A stretch of 64,000 nucleotides of DNA, taken from positions 108,365,548 to 108,429,547 of the forward strand of contig CM072884.1 in NCBI GenBank assembly GCA_037013685.1, read 5' to 3'. Each line of letters begins with the position of its first letter. Positions within the stretch are counted from its first letter, which is position 1. The notes under the pieces are model-generated. The model saw nothing but the letters and a program-made list of their open reading frames with translations. It had not been told where the DNA came from and made no database searches. Source of the DNA: Acridotheres tristis. Lineage: Eukaryota; Chordata; Aves; Passeriformes; Sturnidae. Shown here piece by piece: positions 38,213 through 52,848 of the stretch. The position numbers and the translations under genes are program-made.

Positions 38213-39390
38213 AAGAGCAATCCAACAGCCTCTGACAACTGTTTGAAGGCTTCAAAGACAACAGAGTTGAACTCTCCTCAGGAGTGGTACAACAGCCAGA
38301 AATTGCTTTTTGGGAAGTTCAGGGTATCAATTCTATGATTTCAGCCCAAATGTGACAGGACACACTGCTGTATGGTGGGGCTGACTTCTGATGGTTGATG
38401 CTTCTGGAGCTGGAAAAATCACTTTCCAGAAAAAGTGCTTTCTGGTACTGTTACCCCAAGAATTTTTATTACACACTTCTGCTCCTGTTTCTGCAGGTAC
38501 TTTCAGAAATGCCAATAAAAATAAAACATGCCCTCAAGAAACTGGCAGGACTAGAGAAGAGTTATCCAGAGTAATTATAGGGTAGAATTATCTGATGTGC
38601 CAATATCTTTGTCTCAATACATTTCTCATAAACAGCTGGCTTCCTGATGCAAACCCAGCTGATATTTAGTCAATGTGCCACTCTATTTCTAATTTCTAAT
38701 TTTTGATTCCTAATTATAATTTACAATTTATAATTTCTAAGCCTTGTCTTTAAAAACTTGTTTTAATCTGTGAAAGCTCTAATTTTAGTCAGCGATTTTG
38801 CTGGCTACTTTGTTTTTCATAAGATTAAGGTCAGTATTTATATAATATAGAATCACACAGTGTTGGTTTCATGCCTTGTTTTTTGGATGGTAGTGTAAGC
38901 TCTTACCATTGGCACAAATCCAAGGTTATGAAGTTGAACTTTCAGGCTAAAAAAAAAAATTTCCCATTTTCATAGCTTTCTAACCTTCTGGGCTACCTAA
39001 AGTCCTAACCAAAATTTACCTTCCTCTTCATAAATCCAGAACAGCACCAGTGGATTTTGGCAGGTGTGCAAATGAGCTGGGAATAGTATGTGCTTTGAAA
39101 GCTTTGCTTTGCCTTTTAATCAATTGCACCAGCTGCTTATTGCTTAGTGTACTATAGTGCAATAGAAATTATCACCTAAATAATTAGTAATGCTATGATG
39201 GCATAGCACAATGATACAGTGGGTGTGTATATATAGTAAAAACATGCGGGTATTTTATAACCTGACACTTCTTGGCTCCCCTTGGCCCCTGCACACGTGG
39301 GTTTGTGCATGTCACCTTGCAAGGCTGGATCCTGAAGCGCAGTGTCCTACAACAAGGGAACCACCTGGGTCTATGAGCAGCTAGGGAAGA

Positions 39391-39391
39391 A

Positions 39392-39424
<33 letters not shown>

Positions 39425-39431
39425 CATTATC

Positions 39432-39464
<33 letters not shown>
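39391..39464. repeat. (ATTATC)n microsatellite
   Basis: About eleven near-perfect hexanucleotide units in NDP intron 2. The low interruption rate suggests it is length-polymorphic. Confidence 0.95.
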
Positions 39465-40539
39465 TAAAGTCAATGGCCTCATAGATACAAAAGAGAGCAA
39501 CCTGAATCTGAGGAAACATTTGACTCTTATTTTTTGTGCTGTATTCTGGAAATCTGTGAAGCTGTGAACTGGTTTGTTACTAGGAGTTTATTTGTAGTCC
39601 TCTTTTCTGCACCTTCAGCAACAAGCTGAAGCCTAACAGCAGAAGGGCTGAGGTGCCTGAGAACATATTTTCACACAGTTCCCGTGGCCTGGCTGCAAGC
39701 AGGCATTACTGAAAATCTCCTGAGCTACCTCAGGAGTTAATGTCTCTAAACATCTGCTAAATCTTTCTCCATCTGCTCTGTGTCTCCCTGGGCTGGATTC
39801 TTTAGTGAGAGACTGTCAGTGGTAGCACACTTCTGGCACATCTGCATGAAGCACTTGTGACAGCCAAAACTGGAATTTGGGAGGCTCTGGGAGCAGTGAG
39901 GAAACCCAGCACACTGATGGAGACCAGTGGGTCTCCATGTCAGAGGCCAGGGTAAATCCAGTATAGTCAGGAAAGGCAATATCTCTTGAGTTGATGCAAA
40001 CATTTCCTTGAAGACAAAGGAAAACACTGCTTTTCTGGAACAAATGGCCTTCTTCCATCCCTCTTTTGTGTTTCTTTTGGATGTTTTTTTACTATAACAG
40101 ACTATGTTTTTAAAGGATTTGGAAAACTGCATTCATCGCCTGCCTGAGACCATAAGCAAAAGGGATTTCAATGATTAAATTATATTGGCTGGATGTTTAA
40201 CAAAACTACTTCCCATGTGGGTACAATTGGCAGCCTCCACAGAGAACCACAGTGGACATAATCCTTTTTCAACCAGGACAGACACCAAACATAATATGTC
40301 TTGCCATTTCTGAAGCCACTTTTAACTTCTGTAACTCTACGCTGCACCAAAAGGGAAAACATATGGAGTGAGAAAGATATCTCAGTGAAACCAATCTATC
40401 ATCCCAAAAAAGGGCAAAGTCACTGCTTGACACTGTCCAAACTTCCACAATAGAAACTTCGTGGAAACAAGAGGTACTACAATTCCCACAGCTACTCTGA
40501 CAAAACTTTCTTTTTTTGTCTTGGTTACATTTTATTGCC

Positions 40540-40556
40540 ATATATATATATATATA
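40540..40556. repeat. (TA)n run
   Basis: About eight TA units in NDP intron 2. Confidence 0.85.
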
Positions 40557-40672
40557 AACTGGCATTGTATCTAGTTTTAATTAGCATGTCTGATATTCCT
40601 CTATATTTATATGCTACTATATCCGGAACAGAACCCTTATGTCTACCAGAATTATTCAGATCCCCAAGACCT

Positions 40673-40772
40673 TAAAAACAAACCAAAACCAAACAAAAAA
40701 CCAAACAAACAAAATAGAAAGAAAACAAAAAAAGCAAACAAAAATCCCCCAAAAACAACAACAAAAAAACCC
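40673..40772. repeat. A/C-rich low-complexity tract
   Basis: Imperfect AAACAAAACC-type units with almost no G or T on the + strand, in NDP intron 2. Chance frames through it are Lys/Gln-rich or, on the other strand, Phe/Trp/Cys-rich. Confidence 0.85.
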
Positions 40773-41184
40773 AAACAGTATTAAAAAGAGCTTGAATTCA
40801 GAGAGTTTTCTAGGAAATATTTCACTTTGTATGGAAACTGTTTTCATTCTCCACTTAATGAGAAACTCCATACAATTCACAGTATTGTTATAGAAGTGTT
40901 GGAATTGTTGTGGCATTTGGGAAGCCAAAATATGTAATAGTATTGTCAAACATAATTTCCATTAAAGGCTTGATTTGAAAAGAATCACTGGCTTTTTCAG
41001 CCAGAATGTGAATGTTTATGTCAACAGCTTTTTTTCCTCAAAGCTCATTTGTGAAATTATATGGTTTTCATTACAATGTGTTCTGTGTTCTCATTTCCAT
41101 CAGCCCCACTCCTAAAGGCCTGATTATTTTGTCACTTTTCTCTGACTTTGGGGATGCTAAAGAAAATGACTTGTTAATAGGCTC

Positions 41185-41289
41185 TCTTCCTTCCTTCCTT
41201 CCTTCCTTCCTTCCTTCCTTCCTTCCTTCCTTCCTTCCTTCCTTCCTTCCTTCCTTCCTTCCTTCCTTCCTTCCTTCCTTCCTTCCTTC
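41185..41289. repeat. (TTCC)n / (GGAA)n microsatellite
   Basis: About 26 uninterrupted TTCC units (GGAA on the NDP sense strand) in NDP intron 2, about 1.5 kb downstream of exon 2. The perfect repeat produces open frames on both strands that are not genes. Confidence 0.97.
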
Positions 41290-42822
41290 GTTCTCCGTTT
41301 TAGGTCTAACAGGTGATCAGAAAAGTGCAGAGAGGGGACGACTGCTGGCACACAGATACCTGTAAATGAAAACCACCCACACACCTACACTTTGTCATTT
41401 TTGCCTCTTGCTGAAGTCAACTGCAATAAAATCAATATTGCACAAAGAGATGCACCTCTGCAGTTCTCTGTGTCAATGCTATATGTCTCCCAGATGTCAG
41501 GGAGTTCTAGTCCAGCCTAAAAGCAAATCAAAAGACCTCTGCTGAATCTCAAGTAATGCTTGATTTTACTGTTTGGATTCAGAAGAAGTAGGGCAAAAGT
41601 CTCTGGGGTCCCACTGCTGTGAATCAGGCATGGTTATGCAAAACCAGGCAGAGAGCACAGCTGAGAGAACAGCGTAAGGCAGCCCGAGCAGAGCAGGCTC
41701 CCTGTGCCCAGTTTTGAGGCTGTCATCCCCTCTCTGCTGAGCAGGAACAGGATGAGCCTGGCTGCAGAGGTTTGGCCAAGGCAGCAGCTGTCTGGTGCAC
41801 AGAGCACCCAGCATGTCTTATTTTCGGTGGACACTTCTCTCTGTGGTTTATTTTAGCTTTTATGATTTGTAGCTACCTGTGGTGGTTCCCTCGCCCCTGC
41901 ACTGATTATGGGAAGCAAGGAACTCCTCCTGCACACGAAGGCATCTGGGGGTGTCTGCAGCCAGCACTGCACCCATCTCAACTCTGGATCCTCTCTCCTT
42001 GTAAATTCTCCCAGGATCCCTGCTGCTGAGCTTTGCCACCAGGCAGGCACCCCTCCTGCCATAAATCCTGTCACACACCAGCCTCCCATCCCTCTCTTAC
42101 CCAACACAGGGCTGGCAAAAGCACTGGAGCTAGCAGTCCTTCCCTTTCCTTAATCCTGGTGAGTGCCTGAGGCAAAGTCCCTTCCCATGGGACAGAGGCG
42201 TGGCCCGGTCGTTTGAATGTACACTGTGCTAATTCAGACAGAACAAATTAGGACAAGACAAAAGGGACCAACAAGGATTTTGCCATTGTTTCTCCCAATT
42301 CTTTTTCTCCACACAATGAAATAAATGGCTGTAGGCTACATTTTGACACAAAACTTTTCAGGCTTGGAATCCCCAATGAAAGTTAACCTCGTATTTCTGT
42401 CTGCTCCTAAGCCCTACAGTTACCATTCAGGTGTCATTCTGCATGAAACAAAGGCTTTGAAAAGGGGGTGGGCAGGGAGAAAATAAGCAATGTTCTTGAA
42501 GGATGGGGTGATCTAAACATCCAAACTAGCCCATCTCCTTGGGACCATCAGCTGAGATCCCAAATGTACTCCTTTGAATCTTGTAGCTTACTGCATATAA
42601 ACTTGTGAATTGTGAATTTCTCCCTTTGAAAAGGTGAAAAGCGAGTCAAGAGCCTTTACCTCCAGTCCCAGTTCTTTTGTACACACAAGATGTCTTCACA
42701 ACTGCACGTCTCTGCTGCTAGATTCTGGTAGATAGGAATTTACACCGAGAAAATCACGCAGAAGGGCTCGTTTTAACAACTCTTCCCTGGCAGCATCGTA
42801 CTGGGAGGATGTGAAGCCTTAC

Positions 42823-42996
42823 CTTGGAGCTGCACTTGTAGAGGGGGTGGCTGATGGAGTCCACGTAGTGGTGCCTCATACAGCGGCTGGGGTCGGAGTC
42901 CATCAGGAAGGACCTGTCTGTTTTACTGTCCGTGTCTCCCACCATCACCAGCAGCGAGAGCATGGAAATCGAAGCCGCCAGTACATGATTTCCCAT
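42823..42996 (-). CDS. NDP: Norrin, first coding exon (residues 1-58)
   Basis: This exon encodes the secretion signal and the first part of the mature protein. Residues 1-24 ([20 protein letters not shown], then DTDS) form a hydrophobic signal peptide, and the cystine-knot domain begins at Cys39 with the [18 protein letters not shown] block (Cys39, Cys55). The exon ends CTCCAAG|GTAAGG at 42,823. Its 174 coding bases equal the human exon split after Lys58. The exon itself starts at 43,013 after a pyrimidine-rich acceptor (CTCTGCTGTTACCAG), giving 17 bases of 5'UTR before the ATG. The start is chosen from alignment of MxxHVLAAS with human norrin. An in-frame upstream ATG lies in the intron. Residues 2-3 are Gly-Asn in place of Arg-Lys in human, which removes the positive charge usual at the start of the signal peptide. 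Confidence 0.98.
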
Positions 42997-44669
42997 TGTC
43001 GAGGAACTTCTCGCTGGTAACAGCAGAGGGAGGTAGAGCATCAAAAACCCTCCAAATTCTGAAAGCCAGTTCCTTTCCAGGATGGTGAAAAGTCTGGTTT
43101 AAGTGTCTGAGCTGTCATTCTTCTTCTCAAGTTGGAGTCTGATGAGATTGTAATCCATCAAAGAATCTCCTGCACAGCTGGAATAAAAGCAACATAAATC
43201 ACAATCCTGAGGAAAAAGATCTCTGGAGAAAAAAGACGTAAATAATATTAAGGTGCTCAGGACCTTTGCTAGCCAAAATACCTGCTCAGAGTGAGCATCA
43301 TTCCCACAGTAAGTCGAGAATATGTCATTAAAGAAGGAGATGTCAAAGCCTTATTATTTTTAGCATTGTTCTATCGTTTCAGGGAGAACCTTTTGACTTT
43401 TAACGTCACAAGTGGTGCAATACCATTCTTTTCCAGTTGGTGATGACCCAATAGAGTTCCCCTCAAAACTGGTGATTAGTAATACATCAGAAATTTCTGC
43501 AAATTGAAATCTGTATCCACTCAAAGTGTCAAAGAAGGGCAAAGCTTGGCTGCTTTCAGCCTGGCAGACGGGAATGTCAGGCCATGGAAAGGCTGGAGGC
43601 AGGTTGAGCTGTGGCTCTGGAGGCTGCCTGGCTGTACAAGGGACACCTCCCGGGTGGAGGGATGCTGAAGGTCCCAGCCAAGGCATGAGCCAAGTGGTCC
43701 CCCAGGGAATTGCTGAGCCCCAGCCTGCACTGCATGAGGAACTACCCAGGCCTCTGTCTGCCCTGCCCTATGAGTACTAAACTCCCATGCACACACATGG
43801 ACAGGTTTGCTTGCTTACTTGTCAGGCAGCACTTGCTCGGTGTCAGTCTCCTCTCCGCTAATTAAAGAGCAGCATCTGAAAAATACATTGATTATTCCAT
43901 AAGTACTATCCCAGCTATCAGTTAGGAAAAAATATGTTCAGGTGGAGACATATGGCTATCTACCCAGGCATCTGGATTTCTGGTTCATGTTGGCGATCAG
44001 GAGATTCCCCAGGAAACAGGTACAGGACAGCCCCTGAAATTATGCCCAGAGTTTGTGCCAGCAGGGGAAGGAGAATACCTTCATCCACTGCTTCTTCACA
44101 GTCCCTTGATCCTTGTCAGAAGTTCCTTAGTCACAACTGGGTGATTAATTTCACTTTCACTACAAACAGATATAACTTGAAAGAGCTGTGAATTATCTAT
44201 CTAAACACAGCCCGATGAAGGATAGTCAAAGGATACTCATCAGTACAGTTAAAAGTGCAAAGACTTTCTGAAGAAACTTAAGATAAAACAGTTCCCTACT
44301 CACAGAGAAATACTCCCAGAGCCTCTTGGGTATTTAAAGAGCTGATGTGTGCCCTTATTGCCTTATACAAGCCTCTTTGAAAACTGTTTTCTGGTTTGCT
44401 GGCAGTCGTCTAAACCGGCTGATACTCATCTCCCAAACAGCCTCCCCACCAGAGTGCTCGATGATTTGTATATTGCTTTATAGCCTCCTCCAGTACCTCT
44501 GTGAGAGGAGTGCCTAGCAGTGACAAACACTTCCAGGGTTCATCCAAGCTGGGATGGTGCTGATGTGATATCCAAAGTCTCATGCTGGGAAGAAATGTTA
44601 TTAGGGATGCTCTCTGTGTTAGACAGACAAAGATGCTCTGTGTATTAGAGGGTTTTTTGGTTGTTTTTG

Positions 44670-44714
<45 letters not shown>
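44670..44714. repeat. (GTT)n microsatellite
   Basis: About fifteen perfect GTT units in NDP intron 1. Confidence 0.95.
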
Positions 44715-44716
<2 letters not shown>

Positions 44717-47700
44717 CAGGCTATTATCCATGTGCTTAAGTAGGAAAGGAAGAATTATGTGACTGTTGATTTAAATGACAACATTTTTTTTTCCCCAGAG
44801 TGACACATGACCTGATATGTTTTCCTCAGCAAATGGGGCATTAAAAACCTTACTGTGTCTTTGCAGTATAAAGAACTTAAACAAACAACACTAAACACTT
44901 AGGATCTCAGATACATTCATGCACAGCCTCATTCATGTCAATAAATATTCGTCCAAACATTTTAGCAGCATAGGAGAGAAATCTCTTGGTCATGGGAGCT
45001 GGGACAGACTCCCTCCCTGAAGTGAGCTGTGCTACTCCAGTTCATGCAGATGATGCCCAACGATGAGCTAACAGGAGGAGGGATGCACTATTATTTTCTC
45101 CATGTTTAACCTTTTACCTAGATTCCTATTCTTTTTTATAAAGAGGCTGACCAAAACATGCTGCTTGGCAAGGTCTCCCTCCAACATAGTTAATCATTAT
45201 TACACACCCAGTAATTCCCTCTCTGTCCAAATAAATTTACTTGATATTAGACGGTCTCATTTCATGTGATATTACACCCAGGGATCCCCATTTCCCATTC
45301 TCTCTGTCCCACTGTTAATTCTGTGCTTCTATATCTTCCCATGGTTTTGATCAGTATGATTTAATACAGTGAGAGAAATCTGCAAGTCCTGGCTCAGTTT
45401 TCAAAGGCTTATCTCCCTAGTTTTCTTCAGGAAATAATTTGATGACACAGTCTGCCTCATGAAAACACTCTGAGAAAGCTGGAAAGACACAGGGAAGTGT
45501 GAGAAAAGGAACATAGCTGTACCTTCTTCAGGATAAGCACAGTACAAAAAGTATTAACACTTCCACAACCTTTTTAAATTGCCCTGATACTTCAGTAACA
45601 AAGAAATGCAGCAGGTTTTTGTAACCATACCTTGAAAGAAGTAAAAAGTATCACATATTTATAAGAAAAAAGAGCTAAAACCATTGTAAATATGATCCAT
45701 CTCTTGTGAAATAATTGGTTACTGTTGTTAAAAGACATACTGGTAAAATGTGTAGGTTTATCTCCTGACGTACCTATGAGAAGCATGCACAGACATTTTT
45801 CCAGCATATATGCTATATATATATATAACATATATGGAAGAAAAAGTCTGAGAGGGACGTTTAAACACATGGAAGTTAGGGTGTAGATTTTTGATTCTGC
45901 AAAAAAAGTAAAAATATTTTCACTCACATCACCATGATGAGGTATGTTGGCATGATATTTTCAATTTCTAGCTGATGTTGTGAAGCCCAATGGCACTTCA
46001 CTTGAACTTAGCATTATTATTATTATTTTTAAGTTAAAAATTGCATTCCTTTTGAAATGCTGTCTGAAATGATAAAATCCTAGATAGCACATGCTATCAG
46101 GATTGGCATAAGTAGTTTCCAGTCTATAGTTCTGTCCAAAAAACAGAACCAAGTACAATTGTGATCATAAATCATCATTACAATGACATTTTGTTTCATT
46201 CGGAAAATATACTTTTTTATTAAAAGCAACAATGTCACAGAGAAATATTTTTCTTCTATTTCAACTGTTTTATCCTCACTTTCTTTTCATGCAAAAACTG
46301 TGGTAGACAGTTCATCTGCCAAGCTAACAAAAAGCAAGCCTAAATCCTCCCTCTTTACAGCATCCTGTAAAGAAGAAGTTGCAAACATGACTTCATATTT
46401 TCAGGCTGAAAATTTGCTACAAATATATATGGCCTAACGGTGGATGAAAATCACTACTTCACATTTTTTTCAGAATTCACTGAGATATGGGAAGTACATT
46501 TTGTGTGCAATGGCTTAGTTTCCTTTCCATTCAACTAGTTTCCAGGATTTCATAGAGACATAACATATTAAAGCTTGTCACAGCTGTTACCTAAAACTGC
46601 TACAGCTGTTAACCTAAAAACTTGAGGGAAAAATAGAAGCCATCCCAAAGAAAAACCATATTAACATACAGCTAAGACTGTATTGCACATGGACATAGGC
46701 TCAAAGTTAGGGTTATTTTTCCAACTCCATGTTCTTATTAACTGCTTTCTGAATAATAAAGATTTCTTATCATAATTTTAATATCATTTAGAGAGTGGTG
46801 AAGGCTAAGGTTTTGTTTTACTTTAAGGACAGAAGAACATTCCATCATCTGGAATTATTTAGCCAGACACTTTGTGAGAACATAAACAGAAATTCCCTTT
46901 TTGCTATGTATCTTGGAAAAAATAAAGAGCTGAGCAATTCTCCAAAGGTCTATTGGATCTGCACAGCTTTTACCCTGGGAGGTAGGAAGGGAGCAGTGGA
47001 AAAGGTCTTTTGTGGTGGTGTTCTTCTAGTTAGTTGTTCCCTGAGTCCCCCCATATATGTATGTTCAGCTTGACCTTCCTTTGCTGGGCATTTTCTATGT
47101 TTGAGACTCCTGCTTGAAGATGGGGGCACCATTTAAATCACTCAATGCTTTTTGTGTTTTGGAGGCTGCCAAAATCCCATTGAAGCAGCAGTGTGTGTAT
47201 ACAACTTAAGCCTGGCCTTGCATGCTGTGCATATTTAATAAACACAATTACTTGGATCCTACCATGTGGTTCCCTCAATCTGAATTTGTTATGTAAACAG
47301 AAGAGTCGCAAGACTGCTCAGTTTCTCCAAACTCCAGACCTAAAAAAGTGTCACTAACAATGTGTGTGTATGTATATGTGCATGTGTGTCAATTCACTGC
47401 TGCTGTTCTGATTAAAAAAAATAAAAGCCACAAAGTTCTTCATGAGATGAAAATGGATTCCTCAAGACCTTTATGGAATTTGGAAAAGTTTTGATTTTCC
47501 AGGAAGATAAGGATTTGGGGGCTTCACTCTCCAAGATCTGGTTTGGAGTGGAAACAACTTTGATGGGCAAATTACTTAGTCAGGCTCCACAAGGATTTGT
47601 TCTGTAAATTCTCCATTGCCATGACAAAGGCAGCATGCTCTGTTCCCAAATATCCGTCAGCACCCGTAGCACTCGGGTGGCTTCCAGCCCACACAGCCAT

Positions 47701-50700
47701 CCACACCATGCCTGGGAACAGCTTGGGAAGCACTGAGAGCTGTGGGACTGAAACAATCTGAGCCATTCCAGAGAACAGTTCATGGAGCAGGAGGGGCAAC
47801 CCGAGATGAGATGCTGTGTCTGACCCTGCTTTCTGCAGAACCATCTCAGAGTCTTTGTCAGTTCCAGCTTATCTTTTAGCTCTGTAAATAAATGCTGTCA
47901 TCTTTTTATCTATTGGCCATTTCTGTGCCAGCAGTGAAGGAGCTGGCCTCCTGTGTATGCTATCAAAGATCCTCACTTCACTCTGCAGCTGCCCGTCAGA
48001 ACACTTGACAGAGCCACTGAGTGGCCACGTAGCAGCCAGGCATCAGCAGGTGAACACAGGCACCCCCAGGTGTCTGAGAAAGGCCTCCACACAGCATTTA
48101 AAGAGGTTTCTTCCCATCCTGGGGCAAGGAAAATACCATACCAAATATTTTGAGTGAGACCCTTACAGGTCTAAATAAGTGAATGTTCCCCCAAGGTCTT
48201 GTTCTTAAGAGGGTTTGCTCAACTGGCATCCAGCTGTGCTGGAGCTTGTCCATTTCCATGCCAAGGGGAATGTCTTCATCCATGGTCCAGGAGCTCCATC
48301 CTCCCACTACACAGCAGGGCAGTGTGTGCCTGCATGGGGGGTACACAAACAACACACACTCCTGGACAGAGCTGGCAGCAGCTGGTGGGCAAGAGGAGAG
48401 GGGAAGGAAAAAGGCAGTAAGAAGGAAAACTGGGCTCAAATGTAGGAAATTCAAGCCTCTTCATCTGCTTGTCCGTGGCAGAGAAGTCCATCTTCTGGTC
48501 CTACTAAGGCTGTGCTGAGATAAACTCCTGGAAAGCATTTTTTACTGGGAGACTTCCTTAAGTCTGTTAATATTTCAGGAGATGAATACCTGTGACTGTA
48601 AGCAGACTGAAAAAGGAAAAGTAGGAAGACCATGGCCTTTGAAGAAGTTGCAGCAAACATAATGGAAGCACCCTGGGAGCCTCAGCAGGCGTGGGGTGAG
48701 AATTCATGGGACTGATTCCCTGGGCTCGGTTAAGGCTCTAAAGGTGCTCCCACCGTGGGGACCCGGTGCATGAGGTGGAACAAATCCAGCTGAATGGCAC
48801 TTGAGCAGTCTAAACTTCCCTCTGCTTTTGAAGATCCCAAGAATATTTCCAGCCCTTCCGGTAGTAGGAGAGGGGGGGCAGGAGGTGCCTTCCTGCTCGG
48901 TGGTTGAAATAACAAACTCCAGTGGGTACAGCAGGCTGGCGCCCAGCCAGCAGACAGGCACGGAGTAAAGGGTTTAATACACTCACAAAGAATAACTACT
49001 GGGGCACAAAAGACTGCTTGTATTTTTATTCTTTCCTTTTCCTGCTTCCAGGAAGCTTTAAATAGATTGATTAGGGGCATGCATGGGATATCTCTCTAAT
49101 GAGGGAGTAGAGCCTTTTAATGGTGAGGTGATGCCAGCCTTGGATTCTTTCTTTATTCTTGTGTCTCACTGAATATCAGAGTAGTCATGGTCTTGAGTCT
49201 CAGACAGCAGAGGAATACAATTTTCCACTTGGTCATGCATCCAGAGGGTGCTGCATGGGATTACTCCTTGGTGAAGCACCAGGTGCAGAGCTGAGCAGTC
49301 CAGGGCTGCCCATCCCTCTCAGGAGGCAAACCAGCAAGGGTGGCTGCTGGCTACAGTGCAGTTGTTCCCAGCCAAGCATTAGCTATAGGATTTGCTTCAG
49401 TAATTACCTCTACTTCAGTCTTATGACCCAACATGAGGCAAAATTACTCTTGGCCAAATTACAAGTCGCTGAGAGGTCTAGGGCATTCAGGTATGTGTCC
49501 TCTACCTGTTGGAGTGTGTTACAAGCAGGTGGGCAGTTTTTGCTCTGTCTTTTGCACATTTCCCAGTGAACTCAAAGGCCTGTAGTTATCAATAGATGCA
49601 GGAGTATGGAATAAAAACCACACCATGGAATGGGTCTTTTTATTCTTTAACACCAAGCAAACACATCTCTGCCACTGGGACCAGCAGAGTGTTATGCATG
49701 CTGGAGACAGCACATGATTGAAGGGGATGTTCCCTCTCTTCTAACTGCAGGGGCAAAATCCTTTCCTCTTTTACACACAGGCAACATTCAGACCACCATC
49801 CATATATCTCATCCTCTGATAATTAGGGAACCTAAATATTTGGCTCATGGTAACAATTCTGTGTCTTCTAACAAGGGGAGCAGCGTTCCCCCAAGTCCCA
49901 CTCCCTTTGAGCCGTGCTGCTATGACAGCAATGTGATTGTCACTGCCATGGTATGCTTAACCTTTGCCAAACCAGAGCTGAGGCATTAACTCAGATCCTC
50001 AACCCACATGTCTTAAAGGGCAATGTAACCTGTGCTGCCTCGGCCCGACACAGTCTGCAGCTCAGTAATAACAAGCACGAAAATGTGACAAGCGTGAGCC
50101 GTAAAAATGATTGATGCAACTAGAAAAATAACAAAGAGAAGCTGAAAAATAGCAATGAGGAGGAGGAATTCCTGGGACCAGTGTCTCCATGGCACCAGCA
50201 GCCCCCTACTCTCACATCAGCATAGAGGCTACACTTGCCTGTAGAAGAAAGGATCTCCATGCCACACAATGAAATTCCAGCAAACAGGACAAGGACTGAT
50301 GGTGTCTGGAAGTGGTAGTGCCACTGCTACCCGGATAATAGTTTGAATTAGATTAAGTGAGAAAAGGAGGAATTTATAGACGACCAGCTGCTCAAAGGCT
50401 TACTACAACCTTGCTTTTATTGTTCTGCTAAGTTAGAGGTGGGGCATCAGAGGGATTCCTAACATACCACTACTGAGAAATTTTAATATGTTCCACACTG
50501 ACACATATAAAAGGGAAATAACAGCTGATCACAGCCAGCAGAGACTGCAACATCTCTTCATATGCATGCTCAGAAGTGTGGTCAAAGTGGGGTGCACTTG
50601 GCTCAGACACCTGAGCTAACCTGACCCAACTAAACCTTTCTCCTGCCATTGAGTTGAGTTTCAGCAAAAGGACTGTCAAGTGTGAAGTCAGGCAGCAGAA

Positions 50701-52848
50701 AAAAAGATCTGGACATGGCTATTCACCCCATCCCGAGACAGTGGGACATGGAGAAGGGCAGGGGAGCTGAGAGGCAGAACACTTAACACTGATGAAAAGA
50801 AACACGTGTTTACACAACCGACAATGATCCGGGGGAACAAGATATCACAGAGGGCAAAAGTTTAGCTGGGCTCAGCAAACGGGCCTGTTGTGTATGGGGG
50901 GTTACAGTCACAGGGGTTTCATTTCAGAAGAGCTTTTGGCAGGGTTATAAACCCTCAGGACTCTGAGAGTTCAGTGGATGGGGTTAGGGAAAAATCCTTT
51001 GCCCCAGCAAGTTACCCCGTAGCTGCTGCCACAGGGTCTTTGTGTCTCTCTTTGATGTGGCCACTTCCAGAGGTGGATTCCTCAAATAACAGGGAGCTAC
51101 AGTCTCATGTAGCAAAACCTTCCCAGAACTCACAGGGACAAGTCTCTTCTACTCAGAAAGAGCATGAGACAGAAAAATTGGTAATACTTATAATATAACT
51201 ATCAAATATTTATAATTGTAATTACAATAGCGACTGGGAGATGGGGAGGGGGAAAGAAAAGATTTTGTTTTCTTTCAGTTAAACAAATAATCCACCAGAA
51301 AAGTTGCAAGAATGAGTATCTCAGTGGTTTCATGCAAGCTTTCGCCATAGATAGTCAATTCTCTCCAAGTTCCAAGGACAACCTTGAGCACTTCCTAGTG
51401 CATCTGAGAGCAGACAAGCCAGGAAGGGAACAAAGCCAGCCCCAGGAGAAACAGGGAATGAAGGCAACTACGGCAGGACTCCCTGTCAAATGAGTCACAG
51501 CAGGCATCAGTGTGAGTTCCCAAGGAGATGGCTTGTTTGCCTCCCACCTGGGCAAGAGGCTGCAGTCCTGGCCAGGCAAAAAGGCAAGAATGTACAGATG
51601 CTACCACAATCCTCAAAGGTGAGTGAGGGATGGTTCCAGTGGGGCAGATGGCGTTTTTGGAAATCAGCCATGCCTAAGGAGCTACCTGGGGTACTGCTAC
51701 TGCAAACTGTACCCAAGACTGTCCATAACAAATATCCTGCTCTGCAAAGGCCAGTCATCAGCACACATTAATCTGATCCAAACCAGGCACTGCACAAACC
51801 CAGGAAACCTACATGGGACACCTTCAGGTAGAGAAATGAGCCTGTAACTAATCATCAGCAGCCCCTAATTACACCGTGCTCCTAAATCAAACCGCATTTT
51901 GGTTTGGAAGCTTGAAATACCTATTCCTTCCACATTTGTTTTTAACTGGAAAATCTTAAAGCATTCTTTTATAATAAAAAATAAGATTTAATTACCAGTA
52001 AGAGCATATTGATGTATGCATAAGTCACATTGGGAACCCCTGATTCAAGCTGGTATGTAATTACTCACCAAATAGTTCTATTTAGGTCCAGGAAATTATT
52101 CATGTGTATAACTACTCACAAATATGAGTAAGGTCCCACAGCAAGAGCAAAAGTGAGCATTATTAGTAATTCAAAAGGCAAGGGGAAAAAAATGATAGGT
52201 ACAGGTCCTAAAATGTAGATATTCTTATATTCTTTTGAGGAGGGACAAATAATAGCACTGTGATTATTGCAGCCACACTTATTGCCATACCAGGCAGCTG
52301 AGTTGCTTTTATTAGAAAAAAACTTTGCAATGAAGTATTGATTTCAAGTGACTTTGTTCCCACTGTTGGTTTTAAATAATCATTTGCCTTCTAGTGAGTT
52401 TGTCCTATTACTGGTTTTAAAAAACCTTCTGCCAGTCCTTTTCCAATGGGCAGAGCTTCTTCCTCTCAGCCACGATTATAAAGCTTTAGGAACTGTAACA
52501 TGTAGCATATAGGAAATACATTTTTCATCTCTAAAAAGCTACAGAAACCCTGAGTTACTTGTCATGCCACCTCTCCCAGGCAGAAACAAATAAGATGTGT
52601 TATGGGGAGGCTACGAGAGAAATTTCAGTGAACTAGCAAGGTAGGATAAGAAATCTGCCTGGCAGTCCCACGACAGTCAGTGCACACACACTCACACGTC
52701 TTGCAAATTCAGATTTGTCACAAGAAAATCGCCCCCCAGCAAACCCTGTGTGCCACACTGCAGCAGTCCTGAGATTGGTTTTCTTTGTTACTCTGTTCTT
52801 TGCTGCTGGACCCATTCCCTTAAACTTTTGTGGGATGAATTCACTCAC

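Noticed and set aside
39391..39464. Regularly spaced hexamers resembling a short direct-repeat array
   Set aside because: This is a simple (ATTATC)n microsatellite without spacers. No CRISPR-like array exists in this eukaryotic sequence.
41012..41384. Serine/leucine/proline-repeat and lysine/glutamate/glycine-repeat frames
   Set aside because: They are translations of the (TTCC)n microsatellite.
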